From contig CM060687.1 of assembly GCA_030686995.1 (NCBI GenBank), forward strand, positions 172,341,090 through 172,405,089: a DNA stretch of 64,000 nucleotides, in the 5' to 3' direction. Shown here piece after piece: positions 22,126 through 34,404 of the stretch. Origin of the DNA: Artemisia argyi (taxonomy: Eukaryota; Streptophyta; Magnoliopsida; Asterales; Asteraceae). The notes beneath the pieces are model-generated. The model was not told the origin of the DNA. It did no database searches and saw nothing but the letters and a program-made list of their open reading frames with translations. A program made the position numbers and the translations under genes. How positions within the stretch are numbered: the stretch's first letter is position 1; the number at the start of each line of letters is the position of its first letter.

Positions 22126-22572
22126 TGCTAGCGAGTTGACATTCGGAGCATAGTTCAAAGTAGCGGTTTGACTGATTTGGTAGCGAGTTGGTGACTGTCT
22201 GACTAGCGAGTTGGTAGTTTTCTATTTTGGGATAAAAGGATAAATCGCTAGAAAGCGACTAATTTGTCCTATTGTTGTAGCGAGTTGGTCTAGAGAGTTG
22301 ACCTTTTCAGAGAGTTGCCATTCTAGAGAGTTGCCAGTCTAGAGAGTTGCCAGTCTAGAAAGTTGCCATTCTAGAAAGTTGGTCTTCAGCGAGTTGTCAT
22401 TCTAGAGAGTTGCAATTCTAGAGAGTTGCCATTCTAAAGAGTTGGTTTTCAGCGAGTTGCCATTCTAGAGAGTTGTCATTCTATAGAGTTGCTCATTCAG
22501 AGAGTTGCAATTCTAGCGACTTGGTTTTCAGCAATTTGTCATTCTAGAGAGTTGCTCTTTCAGCGAGTTGAC
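22126..22572 (+). repeat. Minisatellite in the leader of element C (GAGAGTTGCCATTCTA-like units)
   Basis: The motif (A/C)GAGTTG followed by (C/T)CATTCTAG or variants recurs about 15-20 times, most densely at 22277-22572, with a usual spacing of 16-20 bases and higher-order inserts of GGTTTTCAGC. It lies in the untranslated leader between the primer-binding site and gag. Confidence 0.85.
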
Positions 22573-23175
22573 CAATGTTGACTTTTTATATCAAAACTTC
22601 AAACAGCCATAACTTTTGAACCATAACTCTGTTTTCAGCAAAATACCTGTCAAAACGACCGTGAGACTGAGGAGAATGTCATGTTCTATGATTTATCAAA
22701 TCAAGTGAAGTTTCGAGGCCCAAAATCGCTCCAGAGTGAAGTTATTGAGGTTTTAAGTTTTCAGACCATAATTTCACGATAGTAACTTGCATCAACCGAA
22801 CCGAATCACACTGCTGGTTGATAACTCACTGCTAGTTGATCATGTTGTTGTGAGTTGATTATACGCTGTGAGTTGAATAGTTCTGTTATTTGAGAATTGT
22901 TGCGATTTGAGTCGTTGCAACCTGTCCAATTACAATCTGACGTTGCAAGTTAATTCCTGCAATTTGACTAATTGTGATCTGACTTGGTGTGATTTGACTT
23001 GTTGTAACTTGACTTAGGTACCTTACTATACCTTACAAAGTTTATCATCTCACACTCAATCACTAAAGTTCTCAGCATCATTTCACGGTTTCTTCTTGAA
23101 TTTGTAAAATCCCGCGAAAGATTCTATTTTTCGGTTTAAATCATAGAGGTGTAAAATCCCGTGCACGCTTACATC

Positions 23176-26100
23176 ATGTCCACCACTTCTGACTCTATGA
23201 GATTTGATAGTGAACTTCATCAGCCACAAAAATTGCCCGATAATGCAGAGGAGAGCAGCATAGAATGTTTTCGATTGCTTCACTCACATCTCAAGGTTCT
23301 CTTTGAACAACCTGGATACTTGGGAGGATACCATCGTGCATTCATCACACTCTTTAGTCAAGATGTTGAGAATTTCATAGTCAAAATGAGTCTATACTTA
23401 GATCAACTTCAACAACAACTTGACAAAGGTGAATTTTCTGAAGGTAAATCTATGGCTGCATTTTGTATGATCAACAATCAACTCCAAGTGTTCATTGATT
23501 CGCGATTCACTAAGGAGTATGATCATGAGAGTCAAATGACGAAAAAGTGCTTTTCTAATTTCATGGGAATCGAAGTTGACGTGTTCAGAGTCACACTACT
23601 CCAACTCATGGTAATGTTAAGGAGTACATTGAGGAAAGAGCAAAGCACGAACCTATGTATGAAGACAAGGTGAAGGCATGTGAGGAGCAATCAATTGATG
23701 GAAGTGTGGATTTGGGTAAAGCATCAGATGTTGGTTCAGTTGTCACCGAAGGCAGAGGATCAGATACTGATAAGCTTGACTCTACCAACAGTTCAATGAC
23801 TCTTGTTACACATGATATGGATGCATATATCAGACCAGTAAAAGAACAGGTATCATGTGCTAAGGTAATCGAACTGTGTGACATGGTTGATGAACAAAAG
23901 ATTCCCAACAAAGTACAACCGACAAACGATGTCGATTCGGATGTTGTTGGCATGGGAAATAGCAATGTTGACCCATGTGAACAACATGTGAAACACAACG
24001 AAGTGTCTGTTGTACAACGTAGTGTATCTTCGGTTCTTAATGATGATTATGTGTTGCATCAGAACACTGCCTTTATCCCTGATGACTCATTGACCACTAG
24101 ATTTAACATCCTTAAGGATCAAGTGGCAATGTACGAACAACGTGCTAGATTTGAACTCACTGAACGTGAGCAGAACATGGAATGGCAAATGCATGCATAC
24201 ATATCTGAAAATAATCTTAAGTGAGAAACATTGAAAAAGGAGTTGCAATCTTTGCAAAAACAATTGGATCAAACTGCTAAACAAAAACAGGAGATCCAAA
24301 AGGGGTTAACTACACTCAAACATGATTTCAAAGATAAAAAAACAAAACTCCTAAATGATTTTTCTAATCTTAAAATGTTGAAAAATAAACTGGAAGAAAA
24401 GTTGTACACGCAAGGCCAAACCATTCAAATAGCTCAAATGATGCAAAAACATAGGAAGTTAAGTGATGAACACAGTGAAAAGGACATAGATAAACCTAAG
24501 ACCAATTTCCTTAGAAGTGGTATAGGTGCATAGCCAGCATTATATGATGCAATCATTATGCTTGAGCCTAATCATGCCCCTCCTGATGCTACATCCGATG
24601 ATGAGGGCAATGAGATAGAAGATAGAACTAGAAAAAAACTAGCTGAGAAATTAAAGGATCCCCTGTGCATAGCTAATAAAATCTTGTACAAATATGATTA
24701 CTCTGAAGATAATCAATTAGCTGTCTTTGTCCCTCGAAAGAAATTAACACCAGAGCAAGTTTTCTGGAGCATAGACTTAGAAAAGATGAAAGTAGAAAGA
24801 ATAGTGGGAGAAACACGTACAGTTTTTAGAATTGCTGACCCAACTTGGTACCCTCAAAATACTCCCATACATCTGGTACCATTAACTCTTCCTACACACT
24901 GTCATACTCTAATTGGATTATATGTTCTCTGTCAACTGTTCACTGATTTTGAGAAAACGTGTAAAAAGAGAATCACACCAATAGAGATTACTGAAGGGGA
25001 AAGGGGCTTTGAACAAACGAAAAAATGTTACTTAACAGAGGTCATGCAATTTTTTAAACTTCTAAAAGAACATTTTGAAGGTCTTCAAAAAACTTTAATG
25101 AAGATGTTGATGATATGAAAAAGGTGTTTAAAGAAGTGAAAAATGAGGGAAAACAATTGGAAATTGAACTTAAATGCAGTGAAATTGAGAGGAAAAATAT
25201 TCTCATCATGAATGAGAATTTGATTGCTAAATGTATTGCACAAGATGTATTTTATACTTCTACTGATTCTTCATTATCTGTCTGCCAATTTCATGAGATG
25301 TCTATTGCATTGAACGTTTTCCAGAATTGTGTTGTTGAGCTTGAGGGGGAGAATTTAAAATTGCATGAGAAAATTCAAAATGATGACCATGATAACATGG
25401 TCAAGCATTTGTCAAAACTAGAGGTTGATAATCTTAATTTGCAATTAAAGTGTCAACATTTAGAAGAAAGAATTAAAATCTCAAATGAAAAGATAACTTC
25501 GGATGCTCCTGAATTTGATGCATATGTTGAATTAGCCAAACGTGATGAAAAGATTCAAGCTCACACTAACATGATTCGGAAATTGAGGGTTCAAATTACC
25601 CAATTGAAGTCAAACAAGAGTGATGTGATTGGCACCCAAAAACCACAGTCTATAGACTCACAGAATTTTCAATTTCAAGATACCATCAATAAATTGCAAC
25701 ATGAAAATGATTGGTTTCGTGCTGAAAATTCGAAAGTTAAACAACATTACAAAGATTTATATGATTCAATTAAGATCACACGTGATATAAACAATGAAAA
25801 GTTAACTTCTTTGCTTAAAGAAATTGAGAATCTAAAGACTCAGGTGAAAGGGAAAATACCAATCACTAGTGATAATGTGATTCCCAAAGTTCGTGCGTGC
25901 AAGAAACATGCTTGTGATGATGTGTATATTCCTCTTCCCCTTAGGAATAATAAGTTAGTTCATAGTGACTATCTTAAACATCTTAAGGAGTGCCTTGACT
26001 TGCTACGTGAAACCATTGAAGAGGATAGGATAGCAAAACCACTTGATGATGCTATTGTAGGTGTCTGCTTTCTCACTAATAGATCACAGGAACTCTTAGA

Positions 26101-26957
26101 ATATGCCATTGGCACATGTCCTAAGATTGACAACAAGCAAGATAGGCTCACTGCATCATCCTCAATGATTTAGAACAAGCATGCAACCTTTGAGGCACCC
26201 GTGGAAACTTCAGATCCCAACACATCAAAACATATTCAGCAACTAGAAGTGAAAAAGACTAAGGTTCCCATTAGTCCTTCTACAGGAGTTAATAGTGACA
26301 CTAAAGCTAGAAAGTCAAAACCCATGAGAAATACAAAGAATGATAAGACTTCACCAGCTAAAAGTGTTCCTAAAAATAAAGTAGAAGACCACATGAGGAA
26401 CAATAAGTCAGACTTGAGCAAAAAGGATCATAATTCAAACCCTAATTCACTTTGCAAAACATGTAATGAATGTTTAATTTCGAGTAATCATGATAAATGT
26501 GTTGAGAAATTTCTGAAGTCGTTTAACAAACCCCCAATTAAGAAAGTTTGGAGAGCTAAACAAATTAAGTAAATTTGGAAAGCAACAAGAATAGTGTTTG
26601 CCAATGTTGGTTATCAATGGAAGCCCACTGGACACTTTAGGAGAGCAGTGTCCTTTAACTAGGATAACTAATTCTAAAGTAGTGTCTATTAAGGAATGGA
26701 AGCCAACTGGCAGAACTTTCCCTTTGGAGACCCAATGTCCTTTAACTCGGCCCATTGCATATACTAGTGAAATTTCCACCATTGAAACGAATGCACCTAA
26801 GGTCTTAGTGGCTCCAGAACTTGTTTGCACTAACCAACTGGAAACCAACTCAAATTGGGGATCCGACACTCCAAATTTTCTGCTTTTGTCTGTTTTCAAA
26901 TGCAGTTCATACATATTGTCCTTTGGTATTTGGACTCAGGCTGCTCAAAACATATGA
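23176..26957 (+). pseudogene. Element C gag-like coiled-coil protein, broken
   Basis: It starts M-S-T-T-S-D at 23176 (an upstream in-frame ATG at 23161 is possible). The N-terminal part (to about 23600) contains Y-L-G-G-Y-H-R-A-F and D-Q-L-Q-Q-Q-L-D-K, then an acidic Ser/Asp-rich stretch, then the long coiled-coil region shared with B (24100-26150) and a Lys-rich tail ending W-T-Q-A-A-Q-N-I at 26954. I see no CCHC zinc knuckle. Lesions: frameshift near 23605, TGA about 24222, TAG about 24531, frameshift near 25095, TAG about 26171, and a stop and frameshift at 26570-26640. Confidence 0.8.
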
Positions 26958-29440
26958 TCGGGGATCGCTCAGGGCTCAAGAATTTCGTGAATAAGTTTAT
27001 CGGGACAGTTAGATTCGGGAACTACCATTTTGGGGTAAGTATGGGTTATGGAGATTATGTTTCTGGTGACAGCTAATTTCCTGGGTATACTACGTGGAAG
27101 GACTTGGACATAATTTGTTCTTTGTTGGTCAATATTGTGATTCCTATCTCAAGGTTGTTTTCAGAAAACACATATGCTTCATCAGAGAATTGGATGGTGT
27201 ATGTCTTCATAAATAAATTTGTGGCACTATCTTACACTCCATCTCGATTGAAGACATGATGCAGTCCTCTCTTATTTGCTTGATGTCTAAGGCCTCAAAG
27301 AACAAATCATGATTATGGCACCTTCATTTAAATTACTTGAACTTTGGTACCATCAATGCTCTTGCTCGCAAGAATCTTGTACGAGGTCTACCCAGATTAA
27401 AGTTCGAAAATGATAATCTTTGTTTGGCTTGTCAAATGGACAAAAGCAAGAAGCATACCCACAATCCCAAAATTGTCAACACCATCGTGGAAGTTCTTTA
27501 CACCCTTCACATGGATCTAGGCAGACCAATGAGTGTGTAGATTATAAATGGGAAGTAATATGTACTCGTTGTTGTCGACGAATACTCTCGGTTTACATGG
27601 GTAATGTTTTTGAGAACCAAGAACGCGACTCCGGAAGTTATCATAAAACTCATCAAACAGCTACTAGCAAGACTCAACAAAACCGTCAGAATCATCCGAA
27701 AAAACAATGGAACGGAGTTTATCAACAAAAAACTCGTTCAGTCTTACGAAAGTATTGGCATCACCCACCAGTAAAGTGTTCCATGCACTCCTCAGTAGAA
27801 TGGAGTTATTGAAAGACAAAATTGTTCTCTTGTATAAGTTGCACGAACCTTGCTAATATTCTCCAAGGCACCAATGTTCCTATGGTCGGAAGCAATTGCT
27901 ACAGCTTGTTACACCCAAAACCGATACTTGATACATACTCTTCACAACAAAACTCCATATGAGCTGTTTCATGGCAAGAAACCGGATCTATCCTTTCTAT
28001 GTGTGTTTGGTGCTTTATGCTACCCTATGGATGACAGTCAAGATCTGGGAAAGTTAAAAGCTAAAGCTGATATTGGATTCTTCATTGGTTATGCTCCAAA
28101 TAGTAAAGGATACCGAATCTACAACAATCGAACCCAATAAACCTTGGAAACCATTCACGTCACATTCGTTGAGCTAACAGAGCATACGACTCCTATACAC
28201 ATCAGTGCAGGACCCGCGTCTAAACTTTTGTCTCCTGAACCAATCAGTTCAGGTCTTGTACAGAATCCCACTCCTGCATGTACCTTATGTATCACCTACA
28301 AATGAGCATTTGAAGATCTTGTTTGACCTAATGTTTGAAGAATACGTTGAGACACCTACTGATGATACACCGATACCACCAGCCGCTGCTGCTCTGGTTT
28401 TGTATAACTCAAATGGTCCATCAGTGTCTACTTGAATTGAGTAAGATGCTCATCTATGTACATCTAGGTACTGCAGTCGACAATTCTTTTGAAGTGAATT
28501 CATTTGCTCCTCTTGAAGATGCTCTGTTCAAAAACCTATTTGCTCCTGAATCTTCTGCTGAGACATCTTATTCAAGGGATACAAACACGGCGCCTTCAGG
28601 TTTCTACCCTCAACCACATCAAAATCTCATAAAACGGACCGATGATCATCCAGTTGACAACATTATTGGGAATCCTTCTCGATCGGTGTTCACACCAAGG
28701 AAACTTACCACCTATACCTTGTGGTGCTATTATAATTCTGTACTATCCAAAGTCGAACCCAAAGATTTCAAGACAAAGACTGTTGGGTTAATGCGATGCA
28801 ATATGAAGTTCATAAGTTCGATCGACTTAAAGTATGGGAATTGGTACTACCTCGAGACTGTTCAATGATTATAGCTCTTAAGTGGATCTTTATAGTGAAA
28901 CTTGATGAGCATGATGTCATTCTAAAAACAAGGCAAGGCTTGTTGCTATGGGATATCGTCTACAGGAAGGCATTGATTTAGAGGAATCTTCGCTCTGGTT
29001 GTTCGTATTGAAGTTATCAGAATGTTTCTCGCCAATGCTGCAAGTCAGAACCTAACGGTCTATCATATGGATGTGAAAATTGCATTTCTAAATGGCAAGC
29101 TGAATGAAGTTGTTTATGTCAGTCAACCTGAAGGATTTGTGGATCTTGATCATCCTACCCATGTCTATCGTCTGAAAAGGGCTCTCTATGGTCTAAAGCA
29201 GGCGCCTAGGGCATGGTACGATACACTGTCAAAGTTTCTCTTGGCAAACAGATTCTCTAAAGGTGTGGTGGAACCAGTTTAGAAAGGGGAAGTGGAACTT
29301 TACTTCGTGAGGACAGAATTTCGGCTGGCAGATATCTTTACTAAGCACTTCCGAGAGAACGGTTTCAATTGTTTCTTCCGTGACTTGGCATGAAGAGTCT
29401 GACACATGAATCCCTCAAACGTCTTTAGGAAGTGAATGAG
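26855..29440 (+). pseudogene. Element C pol, heavily degraded, RT core deleted
   Basis: It opens in the -1 frame over the end of gag with Y-L-D-S-G-C-S-K-H (protease, about 26920), then GAG-pre-integrase and integrase remnants with frequent stops and shifts (27080-28140; L-A-C-Q-M-D-K-S-K-K-H, F-I-G-Y-A), a linker, and the N-terminal half of RT (28800-29282; [22 protein letters not shown]). At about 29275 the sequence jumps to the C-terminal end of RNase H ([10 protein letters not shown]). Compared with element B about 870 bp are missing, including Y-V-D-D and most of RNase H. Confidence 0.85.
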
Positions 29441-30052
29441 GTGTTATGAATTTGCTTCATATATCCTTTGTACATAGTATAAAATAGAAAAATATAAAAC
29501 CTTCAAAAACACTAAAAATTTGAAAAATCACAAAAAATCCAAAAATATTCTTCTCACGACATGTCTCTCCTGTAATCAATATTATGTACGTCTCTATAAA
29601 TGTCCTTCAATAATGACACGGAGTCATACATATGCTTGAGCGAGAGTTTTTCTATTTGTTTTAATAATAATGTTTTCTAAAACATGTTGTTTCCCAAAAT
29701 ATTCTTTCAAAATGGCTTGCAGTCATTTCAGGCTGTATCCTGAACATAAAATTACGGTTTGATATTACTTCAGATAGCAACCCATTCTTCAAATTAAGGA
29801 ATACATGTCGCCAAAAAGACGGTAGTTCCTCTTACCGGGTGAAGCTCACCCGGGCATGGATTACTTTATATCCATGTTTCATCGAAACGATGTACATTTC
29901 AGTGCATCATTTCTTGTATAAGAAGAGATGTCTTCTTTACGTCTTAAATACTTTTCCTTCAATGATTCTTCAGGAAACTATTTGATCTAAACTTGGTGAT
30001 ACCATGATTTTTGAAAATTAATCAAACATGAAATTTTGTATAAAATTTGCCA

Positions 30053-30546
30053 CTCAATCGATGCAAAATGTTTAACCTTTTGCGTAAAATGCTAAATTGA
30101 AAATGGGCCATCGATTGAGGGGGAGAATGATTTCAAAAAATTATATATCTTCAAAACAAGATCTTTGTGCTTATATACAGTGAATTATGTGTGATTGTTA
30201 TGTGTTAGTATATGAATTTTTTTGAGTTTCTCGTTAAACTCTAAATCATTTATAAACTCATCATTTCTAACACATAATATGCTCCCTCAAGGATTGAGGG
30301 GGAGAAAATGTAACGTCTCATAATCAGTCATTCTTAAATCTGACCACATCTTTCTCCCAAAATCTTTAAACTTATTTAAATCACTTGGGATCACAAATCT
30401 CAATTGGTTTGAAATTTTTGATCGGGGGAGAAAATGTGATTTAAATATGAGATCTGATTAAAAGGTGATGTTTTTGGACTTAAAGATAAGCTCTCCCATA
30501 TGTGCTAAAACTCTTCTGTATATCAATACACATATTGAGGGGGAGC
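30053..30546 (+). other. Stem-loop and polypurine array of element C
   Basis: Four stem-loops in the order and spacing of element B: 30053-30063 with 30109-30119 (perfect 11 bp); 30197-30208 with 30267-30278; 30345-30358 with 30424-30438; 30490-30504 with 30529-30546. Each ends in or is followed by GGGGGAG. Stem changes relative to B are paired, for example CAATCAATG/CATTGATTG in B against CAATCGATG/CATCGATTG here. Confidence 0.75.
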
Positions 30547-30654
30547 AATTGGTTTGTGAAAAAGGATCCTTGCATCTTATGTGAGTGCAAACTCAGACTT
30601 AACCAATGAATTGACGAAACAAAGACTTTCATCAATCAAAAGGACTAGTCCTGG

Positions 30655-30812
30655 ATGGGTAATAACTTCAAGCTGGCCTAACCAGTGATGTAAGCGTGTC
30701 TCAAAAAGGACTTGTCTGAGTAGAATGTACCATTTCGAGAAACCTTGGGTGAATCTGATCGGGCCGGGTAATAACTTCAAGCTAGTCTAACTAGTGATGT
30801 AAGCGTGTCTCG
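30655..30812 (+). repeat. 110-bp tandem duplication in the 3' region of element C
   Basis: GGGTAATAACTTCAAGCT followed by CTAAC-AGTGATGTAAGC occurs at about 30656-30703 and again at 30766-30812. Confidence 0.8.
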
Positions 30813-31028
30813 AATGCCCGTTCATGTTCACTTAAGGTAGATCAATTCAAAAAGTGCAACTCTTCCCGACATGTGTAAATTTCTATCAAAAACCCATGAG
30901 CACATGTTAGGGGGGAGCATTTGAAAATGGTAAAACTCTCAATGTGTTAACAAAAGGTATTTCTTAATCATAAACACGTTGAGAGAATTTTCAATGATTT
31001 GGTGTATGGCAACATAGGATAGTCATGA

Positions 31029-31094
31029 AGTTATAAGGTGGCTAAGGTTAGGAAAACCGTCCTATGATCCGCCAGAGCTGGAGGGACCTACCCA
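31029..31094 (+). other. Conserved non-coding block (counterpart of 14902-14970)
   Basis: GTTATAAGG, GGCTAAGGTTAGG, then ATGATCCGCCAGA and a GGAGGGA-type end, matching element B. It lies after the stem-loop array in both elements. Confidence 0.6.
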
Positions 31095-32385
31095 CGGACA
31101 ATACCAAATAGATAGTATTAGAAAGTCCGTAGGTATGATTATGAAAAAAAGGGAGAAATGTGAGAATGAAGAAAGAATGGGTTGAAGAATTAAAAAGAAA
31201 TGAAATGAGAAAGGGTGAAAAGAAATAGCCCTCCAATTATTCAACCTTACGGCAGAAACCGGTTTCAATTCAAATGCTACTAGGGGTTACTAAGGTAACA
31301 CCGGTATTGAAGACAAGACATCATGGACCCAGTGACGCACTGCACTAAACATTCCAGCCACTCAAGTTCTCTTAAAAGAACTTGTTTCATTCTCACAGGG
31401 AACCGGTGTAAACTATCAACTTATCTCTTAGAGATGGTTGATATTGAAGCAGGAGACCTCTCCCTAATCTCCGCATAGGAAAACCAAATGCACTCATTGA
31501 GTCTAGAGCCTCGAGATGCATCAAAAGATCTCAATAGGAACACTTGCTACTTTTGCACTGGTGGTCCATAATCAAGGACTCCAGTTGCATACTTGAGAGT
31601 CCTTCGTAGATCTTAGCAATCTACCAGAAAATTCATGAGAAATTACTAATATAATTTTCAGTGATTGAATGGAAATTCCTGCCAGGGTCAACATCAAACA
31701 GCCCTGAAAGCAGGTCACTTCGGTAATCTCTTGTGGATTACGCTTAGTGGTTGCGACAGTTACACGGTCTACAGTCGTGGTGTGATCTCCAGCGACTCAC
31801 CTAATCGTTGATCTACTTAGGTAGATCGTGTAAATCCTTTCGGGGTTACCGATTGGGAACGGTCTTGGCAAGGGTTAGAAGGAGTCTTCACACTATGCTG
31901 TTGACGATCTCTAATTCCAAACCTGTAAGTACCAGATGATTTATTGCTAACTTTCTGCTTGTAGGAATATCTGATGATTGCTGCTGATTGCTGAAAAGAT
32001 GTTAATCCATCACCACATGCTCACACTTCGACATCATAATCAAAGTAATCATGATAAATTGAAAGGCCTTCAACTATGCTTCTGCAACTCTGATGCTGAA
32101 AATCATGATCCAGAAAAGTGTGAGCATGCTAATTCAATGATGTCCACGTCACATGGAGACGATACTACTCAAAGATGACTTGCAGAAACTCATTTGGATG
32201 ATGAACTCGAAGTAATACCAAAGATCCTCCAACTCATTGAACAAGTCATCTAGAGTTTGCTGCAGAACACACAAAGGTCACTATAGTGAAGAATCAAAAG
32301 GCTACGAGCTACAACGTTATCTTCACAGATTTGAATGCTAGGATTCAATATGTATTTTACGGGGTGACCTCCCTTAGGGGGATAT

Positions 32386-32773
32386 TGTTAGGAATACGTT
32401 TATTCATATGAAAGACTCAGTCACCCCGAGCATTGTTTAGCATTAAGTAGCTCATAGTATCTATCCTAATAGTATAATAGTAGGTTAATATGTAATTAGT
32501 ATTCATGGAGTGGGTCGGGTCTTTACCCACTGTCAGCTCACTCCACAACCCGTTTCATGGGGCAATATTATGTGTAACTATATATACCCTCTCCCACCCA
32601 AGGGAGAGGGTTGGACCTTTCACTCTAATATATCTAATATTCATCTTGTTTCTCTTTCTAGAAAAGGCTCCCAACTCTCTACTCTTTCTCTCTCTAACTT
32701 CTCACTAGTTTTCTTCACATTCGATCCATTTAAACACAAAACCATATGTGTTTGTACATTAGAGTATCCTACA
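32386..32773 (+). repeat. 3' LTR of element C (388 bp)
   Basis: TGTTAGGAATA...GTATCCTACA, followed by the target duplication GAAGG at 32774-32778, after which element D's RNase H frame resumes. Confidence 0.92.
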
Positions 32774-32778
32774 GAAGG

Positions 32779-33259
32779 ATATACTGATGCAAGTTGGATC
32801 AGTAACACTGAAGAGAATTCGTCTACTAGTGGCTGGGTATTCCTACTTGGTGGAGGTGCAATTTCTTGGGCATCCAAGAAACAAAATTGCATTACCAGTT
32901 CAACCATGGAATCTGAATTTGTGGCTTTAGCAGCTGCTGGCAAAGAAGTTGAATGGTTGAAAAACTTGCTTCTTGAGATTCCATTGTGGCCTAAACCTAT
33001 AGCACCTATTTCTATCCGTTGTGATAGTGCTGCTACATTGGCAAAGGCTTATAGCAAGATGTACAATGGGAAGTCTAGACACTTAGGTGTCAGGCATAGC
33101 ATGATTCGTGAACTTATCATGAATGGGTTGGTATCTATAGAGTTTGTTAGATCTCAACAAAACTTAGCTGATCACTTGACGAAGGGTTTAGCTAGAGACT
33201 TGGTTTTAAAGTCTGCTAAAGGGATGGGTTTGAAGTCCAACTTAGTCACTGAATGCTAA
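32779..33259 (+). pseudogene. Element D pol, second part (RNase H)
   Basis: It continues D's frame after the nested element C: Y-T-D-A-S-W-I-S, S-T-S-G-W-V-F, S-S-T-M-E-S-E-F-V-A-L, C-D-S-A-A-T-L-A and N-L-A-D-H-L-T-K, ending with TAA at about 33257. RNase H would degrade the RNA template during reverse transcription. This part has no internal stop. Confidence 0.88.
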
Positions 33260-33776
33260 GACACCCAACTCCCTCCTGAGGAAACTTGGGAGCTGAGTTC
33301 AATGTGGAAAGCTGAACATTCAGTGGACTAGATCACATGTTTATTGTCATCCCAAGGTTGTGCTCAGAACCTGCTGGAAAAGGAGGATGAAGTCTTTACT
33401 TCTCAATGGTTAATTTCTTTGAAAAGGTGCTAAGCAGGATCATGAATAAAGAGGAACCACCTATGTAAATGTTGAAGTTTTGCCGCTTCAAGAAGCTTTG
33501 GAGTTTTAGCTTTTACAACATTTATGAATTTGATATGGACACACGGATTGTATAGTGTCAGGAGTATTTTAGTGTTTGAAAACGTATGTGTATTTATCTT
33601 CAGGTGTTCAAATGGGTTGAAGGGTTCAATTCTTTGGAACACCTTGATTCACGAATATTTGAACGTATAATGTACTAAGATGAGAATTCAATCTTCAAGA
33701 TATTTTCATTTATGCATATGTTTTGTTTTGTGTTTAATTTTTCATGCAAACGAAGTGAACTAAATTTGGGAAGGAT
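33260..33776 (+). other. 3' non-coding region and polypurine tract of element D
   Basis: About 0.5 kb without a supported gene. TTTGGGAAGGAT at about 33765-33776 precedes the 3' LTR and is the likely purine tract. Confidence 0.7.
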
Positions 33777-34399
33777 TGTTGGAAAATTTAGTGCACTTGA
33801 GGGATTAATTCACACCTGGTAATAGGTTTGGAGGTACGGAGTGTACACCTATTTGGTCACTGAATCCCCTGACTCAATAATGGTTATGTATTGATTCTGC
33901 TGATAGCATGAATCTGTTTCTGCTCATAGCATGATTCTGCTGATAGCATGAATCTATTTCTGCTAGTAGGATTCTGCTGCTAGTAGATTCTGCTGCTAGT
34001 GTGAATCTGCTGCTAGCATTAGTTTATTTTGTTGCTCGTTTTAACTACTGTTTCCTAATATTATGGAAAATATTATGATATAATTAATGGGCAGTTAATT
34101 ATACATAATTCCATGGGCTAGGGTTTGAGTATTCTCTATTATAAATAGAGGTCATAACACATCTGCATAGATACGATTAACAACACAAACCCTAAACACT
34201 TGAATACAATTCTGTTCTTGATTTGTGCCTAAAACAAGGACATCACTTGGTCTTATCCAATAGAGATATTCGTGTAACCCAGGCATAGGGTCGAATAGTT
34301 TCTATTGGCAAGTGATAACACGATTTCAAGTGAATATCGGGAACTCATTGATTATCTTTACCCTAATCTGCGAACACTCAAACAAATAAATAACCAACA
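33777..34399 (+). repeat. 3' LTR of element D (623 bp)
   Basis: TGTTGGAAAATTTAG...ATAACCAACA. It is longer than the 5' LTR owing to extra GCTGATAGCATGAATCT / GCTGCTAGTAGATTCT units at 33900-33990. Target duplication AAATC follows. Confidence 0.92.
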
Positions 34400-34404
34400 A
34401 AATC

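Larger units (their letters stand above)
29441..32385 (+). other. 3' non-coding region of element C
   Basis: About 2.9 kb, colinear with the 3' region of element B but longer. It contains the stem-loop array (30053-30546), a fifth GGGGGGAG-bearing stem-loop (30860-30917), a 110-bp tandem duplication (30655-30812), the conserved block 31029-31094, and the purine tract CCCTTAGGGGGATAT just before 32386. No coding sequence supported. Confidence 0.75.
21495..32773 (+). mobile_element. Element C: Sirevirus-like Copia retrotransposon nested in D
   Basis: LTRs at 21495-21876 and 32386-32773, flanked by GAAGG (21490-21494 and 32774-32778). It is of the same lineage as element B: matching LTR ends, coiled-coil Gag extension, overlap of gag and pol in -1, and 3' stem-loop array. 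It is more degraded: several frameshifts and stops, and an internal deletion that removes the RT active site. LTRs differ at about 12 positions plus three small indels by eye (about 3%), so it is older than E. Confidence 0.93.
17356..34399 (+). mobile_element. Element D: Copia retrotransposon containing nested element C
   Basis: It has LTRs at 17356-17922 and 33777-34399, both TGTTGG...CCAACA, flanked by AAATC (17351-17355 and 34400-34404). SRK2 shows the empty site with one AAATC at the matching place (near 54895). Without element C and its duplication the element is about 5.8 kb. Coding order is gag, protease, integrase, RT, RNase H. It has many stops and a damaged RT active site, so it is dead. 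Confidence 0.93.

Noticed and set aside
22277..22572. CRISPR-like array
   Set aside because: Spacers are not unique and units are 16-20 bases; it is a minisatellite in a plant retrotransposon leader.
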